Shown here: piece by piece, positions 1-12,059 of the stretch
How the letters are laid out: each line of letters begins with the position of its first letter
Numbering within the stretch: position 1 is the stretch's first letter
Source of the DNA: Gadus chalcogrammus
Taxonomy: Eukaryota; Chordata; Actinopteri; Gadiformes; Gadidae
Assembly: GCF_026213295.1 (NCBI RefSeq)
Contig: NC_079427.1
Location: 28,165,746-28,229,745 of the forward strand
DNA length: 64,000 nucleotides
Reading direction: 5' to 3'
Notes under the pieces: generated by a model
What the model saw: only the letters and a program-made list of their open reading frames with translations
What the model was told of the DNA's origin: nothing
Databases searched by the model: none
Program-made: the position numbers and the translations under genes

Positions 1-1717
1 AAATCACAAAAACAACTCATGTGAATTGATCATCTTCAGTCTTACTTTGTACTTGAGGCCTTTTTCGGGCTTCTGTTGGAGTGGGAGCACTCGAAGGTCT
101 CTTCAAAAATCGCCTGATATCCATGGCTTATTAATGACAGGTAGGCAGGCATGATAATCCACAACGCGTAGGGCCATGTGTTTACATACTTCCTGTTTAC
201 ATATTTTCCTGGATCCTGATTTGTGTCGCCGCCGCAGCCGCAAGGCACTGATTGGAGGGTCACAGACCATAATAGCATAGGCCTACAGCGCACATGAAAA
301 TGATTCAGATTACAGCGTTTATTTGTTCAACAATTTGAAACTTTGTTTTAGGTGTTTTAAAATGATGCTAAATTTATTTCCGATTATTCCAATGGCAGAA
401 TACAAGGCACAGGGAACTTTGAAGTTCGTAAACGCCACTTAGAGGTGCGTAAACGCTATTTAGAGGTGCGTAAACGCTATTTCCTAAATTCCAGAGGTGC
501 GTAAACGGCGTTTACGTGCGTTTACCCTCCACTACACCCTGGTTACCTCTGAGAAAAATACTATTATCATGGACATGAAGGCCGAAGGCCAACTCCTTCC
601 CTTGTTAAAGTATTAAAATGCAAGTGAGCTTCTTTGTTCAGTTAAAATTCTGTTATATTGTATTGGAAAAGTGAAATATTTGTGCACAGGGGAAATAAAT
701 CAACCTGATGCAGTAATTATAGAGCAAGTTTAGGCTGTGAAAGTGCAATGTTTGTACAGTTCAGTACATTTGTTCTAAGCTTTGACAAGTGTAGTTTAGC
801 TGATGAAGAGCAAATTCATGTTGAGCTGTGCAGGTTTTATATTTTTTAGATTGTGCAATTTATGGTATTTTTGTACTTAATATTGTGCAGTATTTTATAT
901 TGTGTTTTTTTTAAGCAGGCAGATTTTGGTTAAAGGATCACACAGATGTTCAACAATAGAGTACCTGTATTATCATACAGTATGACCTGCTTATACATTT
1001 GATACCATATTGTATGACATGTTTATAAACATTGATACTTGTCAGTGTTTGAATTTTCAGGCAGTATTTGTTGTCAGCCTTGGGAAAACCTGAACCAGTG
1101 GTTTAATAAATGAGGTATTTGTACCACTGAATGAGAGGGAACCTATAGATAGATCCATTTTTTTCAAAGGTGTAACCCATCGCTTGTTCATTGCAGTAGT
1201 TATGTGCTATAATATATTAACTAAGTGTAAAAAGGAGGCAACTTTAGATTAGGGAACATGGTTGGTTAATAAGTGTTCAATTACTAGTGAATTAGTAATG
1301 ATCAAGATGTCACTTTAGTATGGGGAACATATTCTAAGTAACAAAGACTTAATTTAGAGTTATTTGGACACTATTAACACTTGTAGTTTTGTGTATTTTT
1401 TATGTAAGAACAGACCATATTCATTAAGTGTTATTAAGGGAGAATAACTATTCTTGTGGTACTACCACCTTATAAAGTCCATACTAAGCAAAGCATATTA
1501 AGATCATAATTCATATGCAACAACTTCCTTACTTACTGCTAATAAGCAATAATTCTGAGGTTATTGAGGGAAAACTCTTAGTTAATGGCTTACTGGTTGT
1601 ATAATAAGGCCATGCAGAATAAGGCATTAATAAGTACTTAATAATGACTAATTAAGAGCCAATATGTTACTAATTTGCATGCTAATAAGCAACTAATTAA
1701 TGGTGAATAGGTGTACC
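1..1717. other. AT-rich region without a recognisable gene
   Basis: I see no coding signal here beyond short chance reading frames. The stretch is AT-rich, with scattered short repeats of the type AGTAATTAA/TTAATAAG between about 1200 and 1700. A small repeat cluster at 425-530 is listed separately. Confidence 0.5.
425..530. repeat. Short tandem repeat built on GAGGTGCGTAAACGC
   Basis: A unit close to AGAGGTGCGTAAACGC occurs at least four times (about 427, 452, 476 and 494), with spacers such as TATTT. It ends in a small palindrome, AAACGGCGTTTACG. Copies are imperfect. No function is visible. Confidence 0.7.
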
Positions 1718-2700
1718 TTAATATAAAGTGTTACCGAGTTTTTTTGTTACACCCAAACAGCAGAGGTGCATGTAATCAATGGGAAACTGGGTTACCATCT
1801 GAACAATGCCAGTAAGGGGACTAGGTCGCAGGTGGTGATCTGTGTCTGACATTAAAGCAAAGTCTTCATCTGATCTAAGCCTGGCATTTATTTCAGGATA
1901 TGTCATTTTATTTTGCCACACGCCAACTTGATTGCACTGGTCACACCCAGAGTAGCCATTGTGGGACTTCATCTTTGACAAAAGCACGTGCTGGAGCATC
2001 ACAAATGAAGGAGCACACCATCACCTTTAGAGGTTTACCTCTGAAGGTCACTCCATTCCTCAGTAGCTGGGTAAGGTCATTGACAAATTCTTTGAGGTAG
2101 TCATACACACTAGATGGTTTTCCAGTTCCACAAAACAAACCAATAATAAAAGGGTTTTTTGTGTAATCACAATCAAGCATCGCAAGAATTGGCCAAAACT
2201 GAACTTTTGAACTCTTAAAAATGGGTAAACCGTCGATGTTGAATTGTAACCGAATTGTCTGAAGGCAGCTAGGCAAATGGATTGAATTCAATTTTGATAA
2301 AATTCCCTTAGCCAATCCAAAATGGTGATATTCACCACCACCTAATGCATGCACAGCTATTTTCTTTTGAGTGCCAAGAAGTGTCCTGGCATCTTTAGGC
2401 AGCTCAGAGTGGTGTGTACTCTCAATATTGACAGAAGAGCGGTAACTGCAACAAGAGTAATGCCAAAAGTTGATTCCCATTGCTTTAGTTTAGCTTGTAA
2501 ACTCATTTCCTCAGGCTCACTTTCATCAGAGCTGGATAACCCACTAAAATCCTCTCTTTCACTGGCATCACTGTCTGTAGTGTTTTGGCAAAGACTGTTC
2601 TCGAATTCTGAAGTTGTCCCACACAGTGCTAGATCTGGTAAGCTGGGGGGGGGGCATTTTCAGACTGATTAACTGTAATTAAATGTAATTGCTGCAAAAT
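1718..2700 (-). pseudogene. Transposase relic, possibly tnp2/CACTA-like
   Basis: Three overlapping minus-strand frames together read like one protein. An acidic N-terminal part (about 2480-2650, rich in S, D and E) comes first. A block with NIDGLPIFKSS, FWPIL and GLFCGTGKPSS (about 2100-2280) follows. A Cys/His-containing block comes last (YSGCDQCNQ, then FPIDYMHLCCLGV, about 1730-1960). Frames change near 2440 and near 1990, so the gene is broken. The order of a DGLPLFKSS block, a CDAPAR block and a C-x2-C block followed by DYMHL matches a transposase-like family common in fish and lancelets, which I associate loosely with tnp2/CACTA. The family name is an inference. No terminal repeats were found. 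Confidence 0.45.
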
Positions 2701-3750
2701 CTTGTTCTTTGTCTCCCTTGCTTTGGACAAGACTCGCCTCCTTTTACTCCAATAAGAGGCCATCTCTGTGTGTATCGGATACAATTATGAAATGCAAGTT
2801 TGATACCCTTTCTGCCGTGAGCTTTGAATGGTCTTCAGTGTCCCATAAATATGCAAATGAAGAAGAAAAAAAACACAAAGTTAGTTTTGATGGCATAGTG
2901 TGACAACAATGAATAGTTGCATTTAACCCTTTCACATGCAAGTGAAGAATCCCCCTTCTAATAATGTATAGCCTATTAAGGACCTATTTCAGGATAAATA
3001 TACAAATACATTCACTTTGAAGTGTAGAAGGTCCTACAGGCAGCTGTAAAAAAACTAAGATATACTATTTATGAGATGGCTTGCAGTGTGCTTATCTGAC
3101 AGGATTAAAACCGTGCATTCTGTGTGAATGTGTATTTGAATGTTAACATTTAATAACATTCGTTTTTAGTTATGTAATAATTTGATATTTGGTATTGCCC
3201 AAGTCCCTTCAAGTTGAAAAAGCACATGCATTCTTATTATGGCCACACCTGACGTACTAAATCAACTGCGATCAGATTGGTTAAAAAATAGAGGCTGCGT
3301 GTGATTTCAGTTCCGGTTCAATGCATTTGTAATGAGGGGGAACACTTCTGTGCAGTGTGCACATTAGTCGTCGTTGCCAGCAGGCTGCACCCGACAGCCA
3401 AGGGATTTACATGTGGGCAGAGCAAGGTTATGCTGCTATCCATTTGGATTTACGAAGTGGGTAAGCCGCAAATCTCCCAGCTTCTCTGCGGCATTTACAC
3501 TGAGGCACCGCCCCCTTTTGGTCGTAGTAAAATCTCGTCGCTTTCAAAGTAGAGCGAGCAGAGCTGTACAACTCGCAAAGAAGATGGCTGCGCCCCATAG
3601 TTAATGGGGGATGAGATGTTATTTTCTTTCTATTTAGTACCACGTTGGTGGTTTTAATGTCGTTTTTAAAAACCTCTTACACACTTGATTCATTGCTGCT
3701 TTAATCCGGTCACCAATATATGCATTGCACGGTCTTGCTTTGCGTGCAAT
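2701..3750. other. Non-coding stretch, nothing recognised
   Basis: AT-rich sequence with short chance frames on both strands. I see no domain, repeat boundary or RNA gene. The 3301-3640 part is less AT-rich but its small overlapping frames show no family resemblance. Confidence 0.4.
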
Positions 3751-3923
3751 TCAATGTAAAGTTTGTTTTGAAGCTGGTTTGCTAATGATGACTAGCCTGC
3801 TACTACCCCCCTCGTGGCTCGACAGAAACACAAATGGCAAACTGGAAGGCTGGCACAAGGGAAATACGTCAAGTTCTCGTTGTTCGTACCAGCGTACCAT
3901 CCAATGGATAGCAGCATAAGACC

Positions 3924-4960
3924 CTAGTCTCTTTGTGTCGCTTCCTTTGAAACATAACTTCTGTTCTTTTGTACCTTTGAGGTATCTGAAACACATGTTT
4001 TACTGTGTTCAATGTTCTTCAGTTGGTTAAGATAACTTGGTTTAGACAAGTTACTGACCACAAAGCTTAGATGTGGTCGAGTGCATGTGGACAAGTATAT
4101 TAAACTTCCCACTGCCTCCCTGTACTTCTTTGGCTCATTCATTTTGTCAGCATCCTCTGAGTACTCAAGCTTTGGCTCACATGGAGTCTCTCTTGGCCTG
4201 CAATCCTGCAAACCTCTCTAGTATCTTGGTTGCATATCTCTGCTGTGACATTGTAACCATGACCCTCTGTTTGGTTAAAGTGTATCCCCGGAAAATGTTC
4301 AACCTCCCTAGATCCTTCATCTTGAACCTCTCTGCGAGCATTCTCTTCACACTGTTCAGTACATCCTCATCACTAGCGGCTACAATTAGATCATCAACCC
4401 ATATGATCAAAATAACCTTTTTGTGCTGTTTTTCTCTTGTGTACACACAGTTGTCTGCAGGATTCTGTTCAAAACCATTCTCAGTAAGATATGTATGTAA
4501 CATTACATTCCGATTTCTCCCTGACTGTTTTAGACCATATAAAGACTTCTGTAATTTACACACCATTTTTTCACCAGTTTCAGACTCTTTCTCAAAACCT
4601 TGTGGTTGCTCCATATATATTTCACAGTCAATCGGTGCATGCAAATAGGCCGTCTTAACGTCCATCTGGTGCAAAATAAGATTCTCCTTGTTCTGCCTTT
4701 TGCATGACCACCCTCACACTTGTCATATCTGCTGTAGGTGAGAATGTCTCTTCATAGTCAATCCCTTGTTTTTGACTGTAGCCTTTCGCTACAAACCTCG
4801 CCTTGTACTTGTCTGATCCGTCGATATCACTCTTGAGTGCATAGACCAACCTACCCCCCACTGCCTGTTTACCCGGTGGCAACTGAGTGAGGCTGTAGTC
4901 TTGTTCTCCTCCAGTGATCGCATCTCCTCATCCATTGCATTTTTCCACTGCTTTGACTTT
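3924..4960 (-). pseudogene. Copia reverse transcriptase fragments
   Basis: Three frames cover the reverse transcriptase. One (4655-4882, with upstream residues to about 4960) carries the N-terminal fingers, with KARFVAKGYSQKQGIDYEETFSP. One (4177-4674) carries motif A (MDVKTAYLHA), YGLKQSGR and the VDD catalytic box in WVDDLIVA. One (3924-4211) carries the thumb region (YREAVGSLIYLS). The breaks are simple frameshifts. Key catalytic aspartates are still present, but no continuous protein can be made. Confidence 0.8.
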
Positions 4961-5326
4961 GTTGATGCTATGGCGTCCTGGTAGGTTTGCGGAATGTCGC
5001 ATACGGCTCTGTAACAGAAGTCAACAGCTGTTTGCAGTTTGTCAACCTTGTCCTCGGTCTCAAACTCCTGCAGGTGAGATGGACTCCTCCTGTTTCTCGT
5101 GGGTTCCTTCTGTTTACAATCTGTTCAGGTAAAACCTCAGAAGCACCACTTTGAACACCCTGACCTGGTAAATTTTTTACACATTCATCAACATTTTCTT
5201 GCATATTGACCTTGGGATGTACCTCTCTATCACTACATTCTATGTGTGACTCTGGCGTTTGTGTTTCTCTCTGTGGCTGCCTTGGTTGGGAATTTTACCA
5301 ACCTGTGTTTCTGAACCCTCTCTGTG

Positions 5327-5995
5327 TCAGGATAGTATACCAGGTAAGCTGGGCTGTTTTTGACGTTTTCTTTGTGCGTCTGCTGTAACACTGTTTCTCA
5401 CGTAAGCTGCTGTCTGGATAGCATAGTTCCATAGCTTGTCTGGTAGTTTACTTTCTATCAGAAAACATCTGGCCATATCATACAGGTTCGCCGCCCTCTC
5501 TCTGCCTGTGCCGTTTTGGTGGGGCGAATAGGGCGCAGACGTCTCGTGCCTGATTTTATTCTTCCTTAACAGTGTTTGGAAGTTTCCACATGTAAACTCA
5601 GTGCCATTGTCTGAACGGATACACTTGACTTCTCCATAAGGTGCTATGTCGGCCAAGAACCGTTCTGTGGCCTGTACTGCATCACTTTTGGACCTTAGAA
5701 AATACACCAATATGGTACCTGAGTAGTCGTCTGTAAAAGACTGTGTATATTTGTGTCCATCTATGCTCGGTGTTCGCATGGGACCTGCTAAGTCAGTGTG
5801 CACAAGTTCCAAAGGTTTCTTAGCCTTACTGTCTGGCTCCCTATTCCTTGTTTGGGTGAATTTTCCCTGTGTACACACTTCACAAAATGCTGGCCTTACT
5901 GCACCTCCCTCTATCTCCATGCCTTCCACTATACCCTGTAACTTCTGTACATCTTCATAGTTACAATGACCCAAAATCTCGTGCCAGGTTTGTCC
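5327..5995 (-). pseudogene. Copia integrase fragment
   Basis: This frame starts in the GAG-pre-integrase zinc region and runs through the DDE core. The first aspartate is in HTDLAGP and the second in SDNGTEF. The expected glutamate follows the HQNG motif, in GRER. The C-terminal part ends near RNSVTAD and then shifts frame. It would join the retrotransposon cDNA to target DNA. Without its neighbours it is a dead fragment. The residues upstream of about 5995 belong to an inserted LINE tail read in antisense, not to Copia. Confidence 0.8.
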
Positions 5996-6275
5996 CAGGC
6001 TGTGGAACTCCCTCCCCCCACACATAAAACAGTCAGACACCATTACAACCTTCAAGTCACAACTCAAAACTCACCTGTTCAAACTCGCACACAATGTCTA
6101 ACTGATCACTGTCTTGATTGTTTGATTGTCTTGTTTTTGTTTTATTTATTTATTTATTTTTTTTCCACAATGTCTTGTTTTTTAAACGATGTATATGACT
6201 TTATGCTCTGTAAGGTGACCTTGGGTGCCTTGAAAGGCGCCTCTAAATTAATGTATTATTATTTATTATTATTAC
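5996..6275 (+). mobile_element. L2-like LINE 3' end fragment
   Basis: A plus-strand frame reads LWNSLPPHIKQSDT followed by a basic tail and a stop, the usual end of an L2-type reverse transcriptase protein. It is followed by a 3' untranslated region with CTTGAAAGGCGCCTCTAAAT and an ATT-rich tail (ATTATTATTTATTATTATTA). The fragment is 5'-truncated, as LINE copies usually are, and lies at the 5' edge of the surviving Copia sequence. Confidence 0.75.
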
Positions 6276-6447
6276 ACAACCCAGTATCACGCGATTTCGT
6301 GCTCATGCGCACGAACGTTAATCTATTGAATCGTGTTCCAGAGCACGATAGTCCGACTTTTTTCGTGCTACACAGAACGAAATGTAAACCAATGCATTCT
6401 GAATGGCAGTGTTCTCAGACAAATAACGTGCTCCACAAAACGCTACG

Positions 6448-6500
6448 AGAGAGAGAGAAAGAGAGAGAGGGAGGGACAGAGAGAGAGAGCGAGAGAGAGG
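6448..6500. repeat. GA-rich simple repeat
   Basis: An almost pure GAGAGA tract interrupted by AAGA, GGGA and GCGA units. Confidence 0.85.
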
Positions 6501-6569
6501 CTTCAGAAAGGGTGTGCGCAGATAGTACAGTGCACCCTAGTTATGTTTATGCCAAAACCACAAATGCTA

Positions 6570-6606
<37 letters not shown>

Positions 6607-6658
6607 TGCCTAATCATATATATTGCCTATATATATAATTAGGCTATAATTATATTAT
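6570..6658. repeat. AT microsatellite
   Basis: Two long TATATA runs separated by TATACATA, then shorter TATATA blocks joined by TTGCCTA. Confidence 0.9.
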
Positions 6659-7023
6659 TTAGCGTGTAATGAGACAATCTATAGCCAAATTGTCGAAGAT
6701 GCCCGAGAATCTCCGGAAATATCAGCATGGGAAATCGGCGCATCAGACCCATGAACCTATGGAGAAAGACGTCATCTCAAGCGGGAGAGAACGTTTGCGG
6801 TGCTGGTTTGTGTCACGCAAGTACAGGGCTCTCAAGTCTCATGAATTCGGCGTGAGACACACGCAATTCAACCCATGCACACGCTCGAACCTGGTCTCAC
6901 GAACATACGTGACACTGTCACGTTATTTAATCTATTGAAACGTGATCAGGGACACGTAGTTTCTAAATTTTGTATTTCAATTGGAAGTATTTTTCATGTC
7001 ACTAAGCACGACTTCCAAACTAA

Positions 7024-7862
7024 GGTTCTGTCCGGGAGCGTTCTCCCTATGTCCCTTAAGGAGCTCCGTACAGATTATTCATTGTTGAAAATTGTCTGTG
7101 ATAACTAACAAATGACAGCTTTTGGCCACCCGTTTCTACTTAAAATTGTCTGTGATAACTAACAATATGACAGCTTTTGGCCACCCGTTTCTTCTTTCAC
7201 CTTTGATTCTGAGAAATTGTACACAGTACACGGATATATTAAATGCAGGTGCGCTACTCTGTAGGCAAACCGCGAAGGAAAAAAGGGTAGCTGCTTCATC
7301 TGTTCTTTTTAGAATTGTATGTCTTGATGTTTATATTATCTAGCCATCTATTCTCTTGTTTTTGGCTATGTGAATGAAAGTCCGCGTCGATGCCTCGCAA
7401 GTCCAGTGTCGCGAGCGGACGTTGCCATGACATCTAGAAATCATACCGTATTTAATGGGTTATCATTAATATTGATGTGTAGGGGTTGATTATAACTCGT
7501 GAATAATATTGTTTAGAGCACGGTCTGGGGGAATACTCGTATTCTGATTGGCTGTATTAACTCCTGATATAGGCCTACAGACACCTGCTAAGTAGTTCCA
7601 GTCAGTGTTTAGATTCTCTGGCCCGAGCCCGAGCCCGACGCGGGCCAGGTCGGGCCGATTTTTCCCACCACTATACTCGGGCCGGGCCTTTGATCGAGCG
7701 TTTTTGTTTTTATTTTATCATTGGTTTATTGGCCTAATCTGAGGAGAAATATATGCCATAACCAGAAATATTATAGGCCTTTATTACACGGGTCTTCTCA
7801 ATGCCGTGGAACGCTCCGTTCACTTGCATGGGTAGTAGTAGTCCGGTGACTTGTCTACCCCA
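7024..7862 (+). repeat. Left arm (outer part) of a long fold-back element
   Basis: This stretch recurs in inverted orientation at about 22830-23634. Matching landmarks include the end GGTTCTGTCCG, a doubled AATTGTCTGTGATAACTAAC block (7088-7165 against 23490-23570), the GC-rich CCCGAGCCCGA block (7621-7660 against 23000-23045), and ACTTGCATGGGTAGTAGTAG (7821-7840 against 22835-22860). The arm is interrupted at 7862/7863 by a 12.1-kb element and resumes at 19992. Such long arms with a short centre fit a fold-back type DNA transposon. The family is not identified. Confidence 0.8.
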
Positions 7863-9503
7863 CACAGTAAAATTTGCAGTGTTGAAATCACATTGTTAAC
7901 TTCAACTTGCACTTATAGTGTAGATTCCTCTACAGGTAGAGTAGATTCCTCTACAGATAAAGTTAAATTTGCACTGAAGCCTATGTTAAAAACCAGAGCT
8001 AAAAACATTAGTGTAAGAATGCTCCACCCCTTTTTTTGGAACAACGCAGTTACACAGCCAGACCTCAAGAATCTGTCCTTGAAGTCAGCGCCATTTTGAA
8101 CAGGCTCCAATAGAAAGGTGAGTGTCCGTAATAATTTAAAATAATGTCATTTTTTTCAATCTGTTGCTTATTTAGCCTCATGGAAATACAGTGGGGCTCT
8201 GATTTAGCGTGAGGGGTCAAAACTGAATGATGCATCACATTTGTAGTGACATCGTTAGCTAGCTACGTAAGCTAATCTCTAACGCTAGCAAGGTAAGGAA
8301 AGTTCCAATAGCAACTACAGTATGATCATTTATTGATTAAAACATGCCACGAAATGTGAAAATAATGAATAACTTCTTGATATTTTAATCACGTTATGTC
8401 AAGACAATTGATTGTCAGCGAACCATTGCATCGTGGCTCCGTTGTCGTTAGTTATGCTGTCCCATGATCTCTCTTAGTGACCTTGTGAAGTTGATTAGCT
8501 ATCTAACAGCTAACGCTAGGTTAGTTAGCAGTCATCATAGCTAACCGTCGCCACTAAGCCTAGGTTTTCTTGAGCACAGCTATCACTATTTGCCAGTTTT
8601 ATGCTTACCATTGTGCTTGGTTATTTTGGCGACAATGGTGACTTTGCGTAATTCTGCAGTGTGAAAGATGGTTGACTGTATTGCTGATGAGGTTGTTCAA
8701 AATGGAGGTTACTAGCCGCCATGTGCTCGGGCTAGATTCTGTCTGCTCAGTGCAAATGCATTTCAAAGCCTAGAGAAGGTTATAATGCATGGAATTATGT
8801 TTATCGAGTGCTGTACTGGAAATCAAGTTTGTTTTGTCTGTAATCCCTCCTTCCAGGCAAACGGATCATGTTGGTCAAAGTCAAGTTCAGAGGCATCCAG
8901 AAATTCATCAGCATTTCTGAAGCCAAGCTCAGTGAACTGCTTGAGTGTGGCAAGTCTAACTTTAATTGAAATGATTTTGTCTGGTCTGTAAATCAACTTA
9001 ATGAACTGATATTCAGTATGCATTATGACCAGTGTAGTAGTGGCTTTTGCCTAAAAATCTTATTTAAAGTTTGTCTGTTTATTAACATTAATATTCAAAT
9101 ATATCGTCGCTGTCCGATGAAAACCGCGTATGTCCATTTTTGCCGATTTTGAGATTTTACGATGATAGTTATGTCCAGGTTCATTTCCGTATACAGTATA
9201 CGTCATGAACCAATGAAAAGTTGTGAAACACGTCATCTGATTTTCAAGTGTATCCATTTGGTGTCAAAGCTGTCAGTCCCGCCGCGTATCTCCCGCCCTG
9301 TGGAGTCATCTCATTAGCGTCTCTGGAAGCGCATCATCGGGTAGCCGAATAACACTTTGAAGGTAAGGTATTTAGTTTTTTTGTCAACTGTTCTCAAGTT
9401 TATTCTAGTTGCAATATAAGATTAAGTAATTTTCACAGAATATTTTTATTGTGAACCTGACTGAAGAACGTAAATTAAGTAGGCTAAATAGGGCTGTAAC
9501 GCG

Positions 9504-9812
9504 CAGGGCCGTCGATAAGGGGTGAAAGGTGATGACGATTCTAGGGGCCCACAGCCCAGGGGGGGCCCACAAAAAAATAATAATAAAAAATAATAATAAT
9601 AATAATAAAAAAAAAAATTATTTTACTACCAGCCCATAGTACTACCATAGCGCGCTACCACCGTCAGCAATTGCTCCCTCGTCAACAATTGCTCTTTCCA
9701 CCGCCCCCCCGTCAAAAATTGCTCCTTCCACCCCCCCCCGTCAACAATCCCGCGCAGGGGGGCCCATCAGTAAATCTTGTCTAGGGGCCCAGGAATTGTA
9801 GCAACGGCCCTG
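9504..9812 (+). mobile_element. 309-bp hAT-like element nested in another
   Basis: Ends are inverted: CAGGGCCGTCG at the left and CAACGGCCCTG at the right. The 8-bp direct repeat GTAACGCG flanks it (9496-9503 and 9813-9820), the size typical of hAT. The interior holds GGGGCCCAC/GGGCCCAGG blocks and an A-rich AATAAT tract. No coding capacity. Confidence 0.85.
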
Positions 9813-10203
9813 GTAACGCGTATCGAAACCGTAATCGCAACACTCACTTTAACTTTTTAAGCCACGAACCTGTCTCGCAGTGTGAGAAGGCAGAAGCGCG
9901 ATACGCCCTTTCTAACTCTCCGGTAAAATTGTCCGATTGAAATTTGTTAATTTGTCTAAATAATAGTCTGCTGACACCGCCCCCTCTTATTGATGCCGTA
10001 AGTTTGCGACGAGATGCCCTCTCTGTGATGACAGCTCTCCGTGGTTACGGAGGATTTCATTTCTCCACACCCTTCGAAGTCCTCATATGCGATATGAACG
10101 ACATTTATCCAGAGTGGGCCAAGCGCGAAAAAGATTGCCTGTGTGATCCCTGTCTCTATTGTTTTGTGTGATTTGACCGGCAGTTGGTCTGCTTATAGGT
10201 CGG

Positions 10204-10430
10204 AATGAAGCGGCCACCGATTATTGACAGGATGGGTACTTTATTCTACCGGAATCGTTCGCTTATTCACTAGACAGTGTCTAGTGAAGACAGTGTATAG
10301 TGAAGAAGCGAGCGAACTACCAGAATCGTTCGCTTCTTCACTAGACACTGTCTAGTGAAGAAGCGAACGATTTCGGTAGAATAAAGTAGGCCTACCCATC
10401 CTGTCAATAATCGGTGGCCGCTTCATTCCC
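10204..10430. repeat. Palindrome with nested inner stems
   Basis: The outer arms AATGAAGCGGCCACCGATTA (about 10204) and its inverse (about 10408-10428) enclose GTAGAATAAAGT-type arms. Inside are several copies of CACTAGACACTGTCTAGTGA, itself a palindrome. In the related copy at 62026-62110 only one side exists, so this copy arose by inverted duplication. Confidence 0.85.
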
Positions 10431-10465
10431 GTCTTCATAACGAGGCATAGTGTTACGAGTAACAA

Positions 10466-10625
10466 ATGTGTGTGCGCGAGAATGGCAGTGTGCGTATGTG
10501 TGTGTGTGAGTGACGTCAGCGAGCGAGCGGTAGGTGCGTCTATCTCGCTCGTCCACTCACTCGCTGACGTCACTCACACACACACACACATGCGCACACT
10601 GCCATTCTCGCGCACACACATAAGC
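10466..10625. repeat. Second palindrome next to the first
   Basis: TGTGTGCGCGAGAATGGCAG (10468) pairs with its inverse at about 10594-10618. GAGTGACGTCAGCGAGCGAG (10507) pairs with CTCGCTGACGTCACTC (10560). The centre is near 10535. The corresponding region of the full element at 62100-62190 holds only one arm. Confidence 0.8.
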
Positions 10626-11714
10626 TACTCGTAACCCTATGCCTCGTTATTGCGACGTTCATGTTAGATGTTCATGTATTTTCCCATCTATTGAAAGTTA
10701 GGCTATTAAACATTTTGCATTCTATACGGCCTGATTATGTAATTATTTAAGCTGCATAGCCAATAAGAAGCGCCAATAGGATATTTGACTAAACCACCAA
10801 ACTAGTTGAGGGTTTTTGCCGACCTGCAAGCATCCTCCAACTTCAATCTTTGGTTATTTATTAATTAATTTAGCTGTACTTTAATAGGATTTCCGAAGTG
10901 AAGCTATGTTGACTGGGCATAGCGCTATATTTTTTTCTGATCTGGGTTTTTCCCTTTCTTCAGGATGTCTTTCTCTCTTAAAGGAGCATTTCACCGGTGC
11001 AGACATGAATATGTATTGAAATTGGGTCCTATATGTAGTCGAATAATAAAATAAAATTCTAATTTGGTGCCGTCTTGACCGAGAAAAGGCAGAAAGTGAC
11101 TTTTTGGCGCTTGTGGATTGAAGACAACAACTCCCACCATGCACAGCTTCGCTGGCGGCCACTCCCGCTGATCATCTCCGCCTATCGGACACCTCCTTGT
11201 TCCATCTACTAATGGAACAAATCAGCGTGGAGCTTGAACCGGGGTCACTAGAGTAGTGACGCTGGCACAGAAGCATACGGCCGACATCTTTCCTTATTCT
11301 GGGTGGAAATAGTAACATAGTTACGTCATTAAATGCGTTTATGTAAACATTTTTAGCGAGAAATGTGCATTTTAATTTCATAATGTTCGCTCGTTGAATT
11401 TGAAGGATGTTTGGTTTGATAGTTATGACGAAGAGGGAACGCTCCATTCACTTGCATGGACAGCGTCTCTGGTTGCTAAGCAACCTCAACGTCTTGGCGG
11501 ACTATATTATTGTTATTTATATCCGAGATTATTTAATCTAACCCGATCTAAACTCTATCATGCACCCAAACATGGCGGCGTTTGGGTTTCCTACCTCGGA
11601 CTCCTAAATCCAGCGCAGCCACAGGCGCCTTGGCGCGTTGAAGCAATTTTTGTGACACACAATGATCAAGCGACAAGTTAGGCACGTTACACGCGTTTGG
11701 TGTGGCCGTAGCCC

Positions 11715-12059
11715 GTGTCCACCAAAAGCGTTTTTTTATGCGGTTTCACCCAAAAAATCGGCTTCGTGTGGACGGGGCCAAGAAGGCGAATACACGTCAC
11801 CAAGACGGGGAGACAGCGCCAGGCGACTTACGCCACTATCTGCCAATGGATCGTGGATGCCTGGGCTGATATAACAGTCTCCACTGTGGTCCAAGCTTTC
11901 ACGAAGGCAGGAATAATCACTGAACTGCCAGGCAACAACAGCGACAATGACTCGGATAATGACGAGAGGAATCCGGGCATGTTGGATGCCGTAGGCCTAC
12001 TCGCCCAACTGTTCAATTCGCACACACAAGAATTCGAGGAATTCGTAGACGAGGAATGA
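11715..12059 (+). pseudogene. Fragment resembling the C-terminus of a pogo/Tigger-type transposase
   Basis: The frame reads YATICQWIVDAWADI followed by AFTKAGII and a long acidic tail ending EFVDEE and a stop. A WI-x-AW block followed by a K/S-x-x-GI block and an acidic tail is typical of the last part of pogo-type (DDE_1) transposases. The catalytic core is absent, so this is a scrap carried within the 7.7-kb transposon. The N-terminal 35 residues look like read-through of non-coding sequence. Confidence 0.35.

Larger units (their letters stand above)
3750..5995 (-). mobile_element. Ty1/Copia-type LTR retrotransposon relic (pol only)
   Basis: Read on the minus strand, the order is GAG-pre-integrase (HEILGHCNYEDV), integrase core (HTDLAGP, then SDNGTEF, then a run after HQNGTGRER), then reverse transcriptase (MDVKTAYLHAPID, later WVDDLIVAASDED). 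Integrase before reverse transcriptase is diagnostic of Copia rather than Gypsy. The frame is broken at least four times (near 5330, 4960, 4660 and 4180). The RNase H end is only a scrap (3750-3996). No LTRs, gag or protease are seen. At the upstream end the Copia frame abuts an L2-like LINE tail at about 5996. The element is inactive. Confidence 0.85.
9489..10888 (+). mobile_element. hAT-type non-autonomous element, 3'-truncated copy
   Basis: It begins TAGGGCTGTAACG and is closely similar, block by block, to the complete 1022-bp element at 61626-62647 (shared GAATGAAGCGGCCACCGATT, GCCATTCTCGCGCACACACA, CGGCCTGATTATG). A 309-bp element (9504-9812) is inserted near its left end. Its middle has been remodelled into two palindromes. 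The similarity stops near 10888 (after TTTAATAG), so the right end is missing. Confidence 0.75.
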
